Part shown: in pieces, positions 51,206 to 63,659 of the stretch | How the letters are laid out: the number at the start of each line of letters is the position of its first letter | Position numbering within the stretch: position 1 is the stretch's first letter | Origin: Stratiolaelaps scimitus | Lineage: Eukaryota; Arthropoda; Arachnida; Mesostigmata; Laelapidae | DNA: 64,000 bases | Assembly (NCBI GenBank): GCA_019614645.1 | Contig: JABWDB010000007.1 | Coordinates: 2,108,001-2,172,000, forward strand | Reading direction: 5' to 3' | The notes under the pieces: generated by a model | The model's database searches: none | Told to the model about the DNA's origin: nothing | What the model saw: the letters and a program-made list of their open reading frames with translations, nothing else | Program-made: the position numbers and the translations under genes

Positions 51206-51772
51206 ATGGTACGTCAACTTCAAAGAGCCGTCCGGTTTCTTAAAAGGGCAGCGTCGAGAATTGACAGGAAGGCTTACCGCATGGCTGTTGACGTCCACCA
51301 GCGTTACAGGCGCAGTTTGCAAAGCCGCGACCAACCGCTGCACTGGGCACTGCTCATTCACGACCTGCTGGCTGCGTATGAGCAGTCGCTAGGTCTTGAA
51401 TACTCAAAGGTTGGCGAGGCGAAAAGGTCTAAGCTAATTTCAAACTGGTTCCAAACGCTTCAGGCGCTTGTGAGCAAATATCGTGATGTCGTAGGCGCCA
51501 ACAGTACACGAGAGATATCTTGGGTAGCGGACAAGATTAATCGCATTTTAGCCGGCCAACCAGCTGATGTGTTCCACGAGATACCCCGTCTGTACTCGGG
51601 GTGTCCATCCGACGCTGCGAAGGCTTCATCGTCGATGCCTTTGAAGTCTGTGGATGAGGCAGAGGCGGATGAGTTCAACAGATTGCTTCAGAGAATTAAG
51701 ATGTATTCGAAGGAGGATGATTCGGCGAAATTATTGCCATCGTCGCGGCCCCGGTGGAGGAAGTCGATTTAG
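51206..51772 (+). CDS. orphan helical protein, paralogue 2
   Basis: An intronless ORF of 188 residues from ATG 51206 (MVRQLQRAVRFLKRAASRID) to TAG. The frame is open for about 200 bases upstream but contains no earlier ATG. The N-terminal half is strongly basic; the middle is predicted helical; WFQTLQALVSKYRDVV is followed by INRILAGQPADVFHEIP, which matches paralogue 1 (pattern hN.hL......D.F..E.hP). It ends RPRWRKSI. An AATAAA lies 39 bases after the stop, which supports a real transcript. No known domain is recognised. Confidence 0.6.
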   Translation: MVRQLQRAVRFLKRAASRIDRKAYRMAVDVHQRYRRSLQSRDQPLHWALLIHDLLAAYEQSLGLEYSKVGEAKRSKLISNWFQTLQALVSKYRDVVGANSTREISWVADKINRILAGQPADVFHEIPRLYSGCPSDAAKASSSMPLKSVDEAEADEFNRLLQRIKMYSKEDDSAKLLPSSRPRWRKSI

Positions 51773-51810
51773 GGGAGGGTGGGATGCTTGGAAACAGCAA
51801 ACGGAAGCTC

Positions 51811-51816
51811 AATAAA
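51811..51816 (+). terminator. polyA signal of paralogue 2
   Basis: AATAAA, 39 bases downstream of the stop codon at 51772. Confidence 0.6.
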
Positions 51817-51829
51817 GGTAGCAGTTAAC

Positions 51830-53590
51830 TTCATCCCGGTTGTTGGAGTTGTTCGAAGCACAACAAATATTGAAGTTAAGGACCTCAATAATACTGGGTA
51901 TCGATGGTTTCTATACGGTGATCACCATTAGAAAACCGCCGCATTGGATTCCGTTTTGGGTTGAAGGTTCAGAACCCGACGACCGTTGAAGAACGTCTAT
52001 ATTGAACCGACGACCAACATCTTAAATAATAAGCAAATCGCAGACGCGCGTGTATAAGGCAAGCCCCCCTAGGGCTTCATTCAGTGGTCCAGCGTTTTGT
52101 ATCAAGGATGTAGGTTCCCAACCTTCTTTATTCGGACAAACCGCGGGTTGAGGTGCTCATTTATAGCTCAAGCGATCGAAGGAAGACTGGGCCCCTTGAT
52201 GCCACATCAAAATCATACTACTGAGGCAATTACATGAAATGCTCCCCTAATCCCGTTCGAGTCGATAGTCCGCACAATTGAGAATTAGATAGAATCTATA
52301 ATAACAAGGGGCCGGGCCCAAGCTGCATCGGTCTCGTTAGCTATGAAGATTTCATTTCAGAAATGTGTAGCAATGTTGCAATGTGTAGCAATGTTGCAAG
52401 CAATGCTGAGATTGAGTGTCTGGTCACAAAGCCGAAATCGGCTCATATAAGCCTCGCTCGTCTTGTTGAAAGAAATATTTCGCTCTCTCGCTGTCCTTAT
52501 AAGAGAACGCTCACATCCAATCGAAGTACAACGAGGTCGTTCTCCACTTTTTATTTATCACAGATGACTATATTGTACTCGGATGCGCAGAACGACGTGC
52601 TGTCTCTGACAGAGTGTATACAGGCCTAATGGCAATTTGCTTGATTGGCCCGCGTTGCGTTGAACTCATCACTGTAACATGAGACACTGATTAATCACTT
52701 ACTCGTTGTTATCTAATCTAAATCTAAATGTTAGTAAATACATTTACATACAAGTTGCGGATGTTTGCTGATCAGATCTCCTCATAGGCTATCTTACGCC
52801 GAAATTACAATAAGCGACGAAAGTCAAATCGAAGAGAAGCTACCTTAAAGTACTAAGTCAATCTTCTCTTAACTTTCAGCCACATGATTGCGAAAAAAAC
52901 AGCATTGAAACATAATAAAGCCAACGAAACTGTCGCTTTAAGTGGTCACTGACTGATTAAATCTGAAATTGATCCTCTGGCTACACGACCGTAATGAGCA
53001 GAGAAATGACCAGCTCTAACTGCGGCTGGACTATATAAGCTGATACAAAAGCGCTATATTCAAGTGTTTTCGTTACAAGTAAGGATTACATTCATGACAT
53101 GAGTTACCATAGTAAATCACAATGCAAAACGTACCCCGAGTTTAACCAAGGAACTTAATTTTCCGCGAGTTTCGCCTCCCAGACGTAGAGGCTGCTGATC
53201 GCGAGCCGTTTGCCTGTGAGTGACACCGATCCATTAGCAATCTCCATGGCTGTCATTCTTATGGCTAGCAGATACTTAAAAAAAACGGTTTTTCAACTCA
53301 TCGAATCTTGATAAGCGACAACGTGCATATTTGACATTGTCTTCTTCTGTATATTCGTGCTGAGAAAATGCGGCCAAGCTCTTAACGATCGTGTGTGAAA
53401 TGGAAAGGAAATCCGGAGTATCAGACAAGTCTGTCAAAACGTAATTCCAATATATTGCAATGAGAATAATGATAATAATATGAATGAAATCAAGTGTTTC
53501 CCACGAAAAACAAACGAAGCTTTACGTTAGCTCTTGAGCTGGGGGATTTCGATGTGAATGCCAAGGGACGTCAAGGAAAGGAGTGGTTAA
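51830..53590. other. no supported gene
   Basis: Contains an 18-bp tandem duplication (ATGTGTAGCAATGTTGCA twice near 52363-52398). The ORF at 52363-52629 is built on it and is not supported otherwise. Confidence 0.45.
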
Positions 53591-53604
53591 ACCCGGAATA
53601 CATA

Positions 53605-53800
53605 GACATCCAAGAGACACGCTTATTATGGCCATGAGGAACTTCTGTGCCTTTGGTGGGATCAAAAGGCGGTCTATTATGAACTGCTCAAACAGGATGA
53701 AACGGTCAGCTCGGATCGCTACGACAACTCGGTAAACTAAGTCGAGAATTTGACAGGTATTGGCCGTGGAGGTGCAATGGTTGGGGGAAGGTCAGGCTAC
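53605..53800 (+). mobile_element. mariner transposase relic
   Basis: An open frame ending at TAA 53738-53740 codes ELLCLWWDQKAVYYELLKQD followed by ETVSSDRY, the standard mariner block after the first catalytic aspartate (LCxWWDQKGxxYYELLxPxETV). Shifting frame after DRY restores QLGKLSREFD, the next conserved stretch, so a small indel has broken it. Inverted repeats were not found. It differs from the 38.3 kb element and represents a separate, older insertion. Confidence 0.85.
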
Positions 53801-54500
53801 AATATGACAACGCTAGCGCCCATGTTGATTTGGTAATCTGCCTTCCTATGAGAATGTATGTGATCTTATGACAAAGGAACTGCTTAGGCACACTGAACAA
53901 TGAGTGCAATTTGCGATCTCTCGCATAGTTGAGAAAGTATTCGCCTTCAATACGAATGTTCATGTCTCCGCTTGCAAAACTTGCGGTATTGCTGTGAGAG
54001 AATGAATAGCAGGTCTTAATACTTCATAATTCGTCTTCACATTAATAATACAGCGCTGGGAAATGATCACACCTATCTGCTTTACCTCTGAGTGCAATGC
54101 AGCTCAAAATGAGGCCCGCGAGCCTTGTTAACATCGTATATCGCCTTGAAGCGTTGACGATTGTCATACATTTCCTATGGCATTTTTTATGTTTTTATCA
54201 CGAGAAATTTCTTATGTTTTTATCACGATTCTATGGTATGATATTCCACAGTGCCGCGTAGGCAAAATTGCACGGGTCTGTGAGACTAGTTAGCCCAGTT
54301 TTATCATTTTGATAAAAAACATCTGGACGAACCTAGTACCTCTCATATCATATCAAAACACCACTCACCACCGGGTTCAGTCAACATGCATTAGGCGAAT
54401 GGCAGAAATTGCTTCGATATATCGGTTCACGGTTGTCGTTGCGGTTTTTACAGAAAGCTTTTCTTAAACTTATTATTGTTGACTATTTTTTTTTTCGATT
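53800..54500. other. no supported gene
   Basis: AT-rich with a short direct repeat (TTTTTATCACGA near 54192 and 54216). No downstream exon for the glycine-rich gene at 54.6 kb was found here. Confidence 0.45.
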
Positions 54501-54538
54501 TCGTGTATGATTAGTGATGCAACAAGCAGATGCATTTA

Positions 54539-54694
54539 CAACAAAAAAACAAGTACCTGTTGTTGAACGACAATGACCACACCTCCGTAACCGCCTCCCC
54601 GAGCTCCACGTCCGCCGCCGCCGCCGCCACAGGGCGCAGCGGAAATAGTCATGAGGCTACCCAAGATGACAGCGAGTAGAAGCAGGACGATCAT
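54539..54694 (-). CDS. small secreted glycine-rich protein or first exon of one
   Basis: From ATG 54694 the minus strand codes a signal peptide MIVLLLLAVILGSLMTISAA and then PCGGGGGGRGARGGGYGG and VVIVVQQQ. After the third Gln codon a GTACTT donor-like site (exon end 54557) gives a phase-0 boundary; without splicing the ORF ends six codons later. The Gly-rich stretch ending in VVIVVQ recalls the YVVQ motif of the 28-31 kb gene. No downstream exon was found, so it may be an intronless ~52-residue peptide or a gene fragment. Role is presumably extracellular, by analogy. Confidence 0.5.
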
Positions 54695-55148
54695 GGGGGG
54701 GTATCCCTTGCCACGATGTAGTCGCGAACTGAGCCGTGAGGCACGCATCCTGCACGATTTAGCATGAATTGTTGTTCGACGCTATCTTTAGGAGGTTTCT
54801 TGCTTAGAATTACAGCATGACGTTGATCTGAATTCGTTCAATACATTGCTTTCCCTGGGCACGGGAAGCTACGCATTCGATACATAAAAACGATGCCGAT
54901 TATCGAGTTTTATATAATCACATCTTCGTAAATCGGGGTGATGTATTGTATGGTCAACGTATTGAATCGTCCTTTATGTGGCATTCTGTTCTGAAGGGTT
55001 ACGGCGAGAAGCTATCTATTTAGGCTAATCATCACACAGTGCTGGCGACCGTTAATTGGAAAAACTAACCGCTAAGCATGCAGATACCATAAGCACTGTT
55101 CCCGTAGTTAATTTACGTCTAGCAGACGTAGGAGGAGTGTAGCACGAG

Positions 55149-55150
<2 letters not shown>

Positions 55151-55182
<32 letters not shown>
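55151..55182. repeat. (AT)n microsatellite
   Basis: A pure AT run of about 32 bp. Confidence 0.95.
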
Positions 55183-55184
<2 letters not shown>

Positions 55185-55442
55185 TGACACGGTAAAGGTA
55201 ACTGATGGTGACTTGATTAGTGAAGCAAAATATACGGGCACTCATTCGTGAAAATCATGCAGATGAGTTCTTAGGTGTTCTTTCCTAAAGGTCCTAAAAC
55301 TAATTATGGATGTACTTGGATTAGAGACCTGAAGCCATATCACGGATTATAGGTAAATTAAACCTAGATGGTCTACTTGATATGATAAACAATAACCCCG
55401 TGAATAGCCGAGCGACAGCTGGAACAGATCAGAGATCTAGTA

Positions 55443-55627
55443 AATTGTCCGGGCTGCTCGCAGCCAACATTGAACGTTCACGGAACTCCTTTCGGCATAA
55501 GGCTTCATAAGACGGACAACCCCTTTTAAGTGCAAATGTGCAACCGCGGGGCTCGAACCCGCCCACCTACGTCCGTCTCCTCCGACTGCAAGGCGCATAC
55601 GAATGCACCACCAGGCCACCGGGCTTG
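55443..55627 (-). repeat. tRNA-derived SINE, family A, near full length
   Basis: On the minus strand it starts with a tRNA-like head: TGGCCTGGTGG (box A type) and GCGGGTTCGAGCCCCGC (box B with a perfect 5-bp T stem). The body follows: TTGCACATTTGCACTTAAAA, GGGGTTGTCCGTCTTATGAA, then CGTGAACGTTCAATGTTGGC and an end CAGCCCGGACAATTT. Acceptor and anticodon arms do not fold, so it is not a working tRNA. It is the most complete of five family members here. Flanking duplication is unclear (5 bp at most). Confidence 0.8.
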
Positions 55628-55639
55628 ACAAATTATAGA

Positions 55640-57860
55640 AATCTGAGAAATTCTCATTCATTCCACTGAATCTCTCTCATTTCAAGAGAGCTGTCCCACT
55701 CCAGTTCACACTGACAACGTTAGCTGAATCAGCGCAACGAGAGATACCGCACATGGTTGCCCGACGATTTGCAGACCCTGCTCGAGGTCGGTTGTTAGAA
55801 TGACAAAAAAAACTACGTGAACTATTCGCCTAGGGCAAGTTGCGTGAGCGGTGCGGACACTAATAATGGAGACACGCCTTTCTAGCTCTGCGAGGCGATG
55901 TGGAGAAATCCATAGATACAGCGGTCCCACGTACATTTATCGGAGTAACAACGTTAGCCAAGTATTCCGTAATGTTTACAGGAGTCTACTAACACAACTG
56001 ACATATTTGTTATTGCCTAATGCGAACACCAAGCGTGCAATTAGAAAAGTGCGTCGTAAAACCCCGTCTGTGTTCGACGTATGTCTAGGAGAAAACTTGA
56101 ATGTTCAATGATATTCACTTCTTAGCAATATGCTTATGTGTTTATGTTCAAAAAAACGCCCTAAAATAGCTATATAAAATGCTGATGTTGCCTTATCTGA
56201 GGGATATGAGCGTCGTTATTTAAGCGATGCCATTTAGTCTTGCTGTGTCTCAATGTACGATTCAATTTGTATGTGCCCAATGGACCCTGAAGATTAAGGG
56301 CTAACTGGGAGTGATGCTTAAGTGGGGGTCATAAAAAAAACAAAAAAAAACGTTCATTTCAATTGGTCGCATTATAGTCACTTGTGTAACATTATTAATT
56401 TGGCCTACCTAGTCGTCGATGGTGTTCGTCGCCCGACCGGAAAACTAACTGCGGGTCTCGTTCCGTTGTCTGAACTATATTAAAGCTGACGGCCAAGGTC
56501 GCTGGTACACGACAACGCCCAATTTACGCCGAGTGATTGAGTAGGACGCGCCATCTATGGGAACAGTCGAGTGGCGAGTGGTACATTTTAGCGTCTAGCT
56601 AATAATAAACTTCAAGAGTTCTCCTTTCGAACGATGTACGCGCTAAAGGCTGGCCGGCATCTCGTTTCAAACGCTTACAGATGACAACCCAAGCACGCGA
56701 TAGTGAAACGGCGCGTGGCAATGCAGGCTGGGACGCTGTCGAAACTAAAGGATCACACTACGTGTTTAATAGTGTTTTTCAGCTAAGAAATAAACAACGG
56801 TAGCATGGCTGTTCCGGGAGTCTCGGATTCGGGTGGCCCAGTGACGTCAAAGATAAATAGAATGTGCCCGCTTACTGCTACTGTCATCGCGCCAATTGAT
56901 TTTCGTCGACCTCTTGGATACCGGCGAACAAGACAGTGCTTGTTTACTAAACACGACAGACAATTGTGAAGAGTATTTGTCACAGAGGGATCGAGATGTA
57001 TCTATGATGTGCGCAGATGAAATCATCGAAGCACAACATCATTAGCGCATTCGAGCAGCTCACGTCTCCCATACAAATATCGACTAGTCTAGCTGTCCTG
57101 CGGAATACGCCGCTATTTGTTAACGACCTGAGTTAGCAATTCAGTTTACCGGATACAAAGGGTTAACGCTATCAGTACGAGTGAGAATTAACCTAAGAGC
57201 AAGCAACAGCCAGCAGTAGTTCGCGCTGCCGCCTCATGGCGTCGCCTGAACGACTTGCTTATCTCGCTAACCGCGTTCGTTAGCCTGCGCTCCAGCTCAT
57301 ACAACAATAATAACTTTTCTATCAGCAGCGACACTGTTGTCAAGCGAAATATTTCCACCCGGGACCTATGGGGGTGGAGGGTATTCGTCGCACCATGCCT
57401 AGATCCCGATCCCCATATCGCCGGCTCGGTTGTGGTCTTGGCCACGCTAATTTGTACCATGGTTTTTTCGATGACCTTTGCTTTGTTGTCTCGTGTTTTT
57501 CTTCAACCTCAAACGGTCAATCTCAACGATAAATGTATATTTGCTCGCGGGTTCAAGCTCGGTATAGTTTACACAGATACACAAATAAGAACACAATGCT
57601 CAAGGAAGGAAATGCTACAAAGTGGCAATCATGTCTTAAATTATTGCACAAATCAGCTCGGCTTGACCCGTCTCGTTCGTTTGGCGGTACCATCGTACCA
57701 CTCTCGGCACCATCCGTAAGCACGTGTTTGTTACACATGTGTGTTTGGTACACCAGAGTTCCGGGCAAAAGAAAAGATAAAGGTAAATATAAAGGTTTAT
57801 TGACTTATTAATGAAGCTGCAATTTGTACAATGCTTGCATTTTCCTCTTATATGTCATTA
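55640..57860. other. no supported gene
   Basis: An ORF of 154 codons at 57255-57719 and others lack motifs; none is supported. No repeat of note was seen. Confidence 0.45.
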
Positions 57861-57864
57861 CGAG

Positions 57865-57952
57865 TCATACGAGTGCGTGGGACTCGAACCTTCGACCTTC
57901 GCCTTTTTGCAGCCAGAGACGTAGCCGTCCATCGAAGCCACCGAGCGGAAAG
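57865..57952 (-). repeat. tRNA-like SINE head
   Basis: On the minus strand CTCGGTGGCTTCGATGG (box A type) and GGTTCGAGTCCCACGC (box B type) are spaced as in a tRNA gene, but the stems do not close. A possible 7-bp duplication CATTGTA lies on both sides (about 57966 and 57832). The body differs from family A. Confidence 0.5.
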
Positions 57953-58014
57953 AGTTAGATATACAATGGAACATGTCGTGTTACTGACCTAAGTCGTGTA
58001 GGTCAATTAGGCTA

Positions 58015-58257
58015 ATGGCAACTCCCGTTGAAAATTCAACGCTCTCGTCGTTGAATGCCCTCCTTTGGGGAGCAGACGATGATGACGAGGTTGATGGTGA
58101 CACGCAATCGCTTAAAATAGGGCGTCCAATCACCATTGACTGGGAGTGTGTTCCAAACAAAGCCCGCATTTTGGCACTAGATAATAGGCTACGAGTATTA
58201 ACCTGCCCAGGGGGAGTTGGACTAATCGGTTTAAGCCCTAGTTATCGCTATGGCTGA
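58015..58257 (+). CDS. small hypothetical ORF upstream of cathepsin L
   Basis: An ATG-initiated ORF of 80 residues (MATPVENSTLSSLNALLWGA) has an acidic run GADDDDEVDGD and ends 40 bases before the cathepsin TATA box. No family, signal peptide or polyA signal is seen. Confidence 0.25.
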   Translation: MATPVENSTLSSLNALLWGADDDDEVDGDTQSLKIGRPITIDWECVPNKARILALDNRLRVLTCPGGVGLIGLSPSYRYG

Positions 58258-58297
58258 TAGCGCTGTGCGCCATCCCGTTTGACTTTAGCATGCCGGG

Positions 58298-58305
58298 TAT
58301 AAAAG
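58298..58305 (+). promoter_or_regulatory. TATA box of cathepsin L gene
   Basis: TATAAAAG, followed by an initiator-like ACAGTC near 58319. A 5' UTR exon then runs to AAG at 58357, where a consensus GTAAGT donor starts an intron that ends at CATTCAG (58567), one base before the start codon. Confidence 0.75.
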
Positions 58306-58568
58306 CTTTGCAGGAAACAGTCTCGGTTATCCTAGGTTCCCCTGGACGTTACTCAAGGTAAGTGTGCTCTCGCTTGACAGTCGCAAGTAGCTCTGTGAGG
58401 CGGCAATTCGTTCATACATCAACTACCTGATTATCTGCTAATAAATAATAGCCAATGATTTGAACGTACTCTCAATCAATTCCGCTACAAGAATGTACGA
58501 TGCGGAGTTACCGTTCTTTTCGTGAAATGCATTAGTAAATGTAGTTCCCATTGTGTTCGTCATTCAGA

Positions 58569-60328
<1,760 letters not shown>

Positions 60329-60403
60329 TAACACATAACCCTAAAATATGACAAACAATTAAATGTCAATATTCGAAATGCAACAACAAAATTAGAAATG
60401 ATA

Positions 60404-60409
60404 AATAAA
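60404..60409 (+). terminator. polyA signal of cathepsin L gene
   Basis: AATAAA, 76 bases downstream of the TAA stop at 60328. Confidence 0.75.
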
Positions 60410-60429
60410 GTAATAGCAGTATAAAACCA

Positions 60430-61690
60430 TACACTACCTTGTATTATACTTTATTAGTTCCTCATGAGAATACGGTATCACTAGCCATGGAACTATATCT
60501 GTGTGTTATTAACGATTTTCTCAATATTAAGGAATTTTCATCTTGGGCTTATTACTTAGGATCCACCCGGCTATTTTCAAAGGACCATTCAAATTTCCAC
60601 CCGCTAAGAACGCGTGATTTACGAAAAAAGTGCCAGTTTTAAAAGTAATCTAGACCAGTTGAGAATCAAATTCGGCAGCAAAGAAATCATTACCAAAATC
60701 GGTTGTAAAGGGAGTACACTCAGTCCGACCAATTGATATGAAACTGGACATCAATTCAGTTAATATTACCCGACTCGTCTGGATTCCACAAGTTCCTGTT
60801 CTTGAAGCATATTAGAAAAACAGCAACAGTGCTAATTGATAATAGGTTAATCCGCTTGAACTCTCCTCGGAATTACATTTATTTCGGATCCGATAACGAA
60901 CCCATTTACGCAGGTGTTGAACACAACGGGATCCCCTCAATGCTCTGGGCGATACCCTGAAATCAGTATGTGGGGTCAACCTCCCTAGCTAATTAGTGAA
61001 ACCAACAGATATCTCTTAAGGGGAGTTCTTTACTTTGCCTGGAAGATGCGCTTAAGATAAAGATGAATCTTTCTTGGGGGTATCATGGGTGATTATATGA
61101 ACGAAGGCTGAAGTCCCAATCCCATCAAGTGGGGTGACTTGGAACGGTGTTTGAGGTTTTTCTTCGTCAATGACTTAATGGGGGGTGGATTATAGTTATT
61201 TTTATAATCTGAGAATAAGCTATTGGAAAACTGCTTCAGCTATAGATGCATGCATTTATTATCATACTTGAGCCAAGCAGACTTGTTTATTTAACCGAAA
61301 ATGTTCGTTGTTATGCATAGGGAATGCATTTATTTAGAACAAAAATACACCAGTTGTATCATATGCCACTTTTGAATCATTCCAAGTTTATATTCTAATT
61401 TTGGTTATCTTATCTTGAATATATAGTCGTTAGAAAGATAACTATTTTGTGACAGTTTTTTATCTAAGTGAAATAGAAAAAGATGAAATCCGCATGCAAT
61501 TGTTTTGGCTTAATGGAGTAGCTTAGCGGTACCGACGTGCAGTCATTGTGCTGGCGGGTATAGTAATAAACTTCGTTAATTACCTTTTAGTCACAATCGC
61601 GGAATCAGTTGAACTACAAGATACAACGGTTCGGAATGAAGTGTTAACTAGCGAAAATGTATTCTTTGAATGATCACAGATCTAATTAAG
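60430..61690. other. no supported gene
   Basis: AT-rich sequence between the cathepsin gene and the reverse-transcriptase relic. No gene or complete repeat was seen. Confidence 0.5.
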
Positions 61691-61699
61691 AACTGCCCT

Positions 61700-63180
61700 C
61701 GATGATTGTTCCGGTCTCAGCTCACGACAGGAGGTGCACCGATAGATGTATCGTGTACTCACAGCATATTTGGCGTCCTCTGGGACGTCCACACGGACAA
61801 TGACGGTCCCTCCTGGGAGGCGCTCCTGGAGTTGGGTGGTCTTGCAGATTCCGGCCACAAGAAATGCCACCCTCTGCCTCCCGGCTGTGGTTCGGGTAAA
61901 CCGGCCTTCAGCGCCGCATAAACTCTCCGAGGGTGACATCTCCGGCGCGGTTTGGGGATGGCCCATCGATTCCACTACAGACTCTCTCGAGGTCCTGAGG
62001 GCGAAGCACCCTGCCTCTCCTGACTATGCCTTACCTGAACGTCCCCCGCTGGTCAACATAGCCCCAGCCTCAACTGATGAGGTTATTGCGGCCTTTGCCT
62101 GTTCCCCTGAGTAAAAAGAGGCAACGGCTTTTGCGGCCGGGTTCAACAGGGCTACCCGTTGGGCCTGGCCCTCTTCTGCCTAGCCCTCAGGTCCTTCGCT
62201 GCGTCCCTCCAAGCTCACCTGCAGCTGTGGTACATGGATGATGGAACGTTGGAGAACGATACAGCGACTGTCGCCTCCGACGTCCGGCTCGACGACGAGG
62301 AATCTAGCGGCCTTGCCATCAACCCCGCGAAGTGAGAATTTTTTTCCTCCACGCCGACCTTGAGCACTTGCTGTTAGGGTGCCGCCTCACCCCGAGGTCG
62401 TCTTCTGAGCTCGTCGGCTCCCCTCTTACAGACGAGGCCATCCGGCCCCTCCTTAACCGTTGTCTGTGAGGGATAACCGCGAGGCTTCGGACATCAGCAT
62501 CTTTTACGATATGGTGCTGGACGCCCTTACGACGATCCTCAACCTGAAACTTCCCCCGGCGGCGGCATCACAGGCTACCCTGCCTGCGACGGTCCGCTTC
62601 GAAGACTTCGGCATCCCCAATGTACACTGCCTAGCTGACGTTTGATGCGCCGCCTCGCTCACGTCGGTCGCAGACATAGTCGCCATACCTTTCCCTCCCG
62701 AAGTCCCGGGCATCTGCACCCGGGTCCATTAGGCCAAGCCGAGCCGGCAGCGGGTATGGTATGGGTAGGCTGCGGGACTTCCACCTGGCCTCAGCGCCAC
62801 ACATCGCTGACAAGGCTCGCCTCCACGAGGATGACCGATCTGGTGCGAGGGCATGGCTTCACGCGCTGCCCTCCTCGTTTCTTGGCACTGTCCTCGACAA
62901 TCTCCCGCCACTTCTGTGTGCGCGTTCGCCTCAGGGCCCCTGTGGTTGCGACCCACAGTTGAAGGGACTCTGTCGCGACGAATGACCACCACGCCCTATC
63001 GTGTGAAATGTCGCCCGTGCAGAGCGGGTCAAGCTACGGAAATATGCCGCCTTCCACGCAATCCACCTCTTTTCCCCTCTTACCTACACTGCTAACTTCC
63101 TCGAAGGGGTCTACCACAGGCTGATCCGTGCCACCGGGGGACGATGACGGTCTTTGTCTGACACCTTGTCTGCAGCTACT
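61700..63180 (+). mobile_element. decayed reverse-transcriptase element
   Basis: A GC-rich island in AT-rich DNA carries fragments of one reverse-transcriptase ORF in changing frames. In order: KLSEGDISGAV...EVLRAKHPASPD (about 61920-62020), a pre-RT segment; VQQGYPLGLALFCLAL and LWYMDDGTL (about 62140-62250), the QQGDPLGP and Y-x-DD catalytic motifs; SGLAINPAK followed by a stop where Cys is expected; ATLPATVRFEDFGIP (about 62570-62620), the QASLPxxxGGLGI motif. The core between the first two segments is missing. Stops and frameshifts make it a pseudogene. The motif order is that of a non-LTR-type polymerase; the clade is not certain. An AATAAA lies at about 63229. Confidence 0.85.
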
Positions 63181-63571
63181 TCTCTAGTTATTGTATATTC
63201 AAATTTGTTGAACTAAATGTTTTCTTTCAATAAAACTAGTTAAAGTTTAGAGCAATCTACCCCTTAGTAGGCACGCTTGGCATTACTTCGATTTCTGGGG
63301 AAGGTGTGTACTGCTCTGGCAGGAGAAGAGTTGAAATGTACTACCTCTGATTCATTAAAGCAAATAACATTTGTATAAGAAATGTCTCTGCTCGGGCTTG
63401 GTAGAAACAAATGAAAGCATCGATTAGTGGAGAAGAAAGAGTCTATAATTTCTATGGAATATATATTAAAATGTATCATCTTTATTATCCCCCCCTCACC
63501 CCCACCCCCCATAATCCCTAGAAATAATAATTGCTAACTACTGTATGTTTGAATAAATTATATATCTTTAC

Positions 63572-63632
63572 TATGTCTTTATGTAATGATATATGTCTTT
63601 ATGTAATGATATATGTCTTTATATATCTTTAC
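63572..63632. repeat. short tandem repeat, ~20-bp unit
   Basis: TATGTCTTTATGTAATGATA is repeated twice (63572-63591, 63592-63611) with a partial third copy, just upstream of the second mariner. Confidence 0.9.
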
Positions 63633-63659
63633 TACTAGATTTACCATTTACCATGTCAT

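Noticed and set aside
55540..57952. Functional tRNA genes at 55.6 and 57.9 kb
   Set aside because: Box A and box B are present but acceptor and anticodon stems do not pair; called as SINE heads instead.
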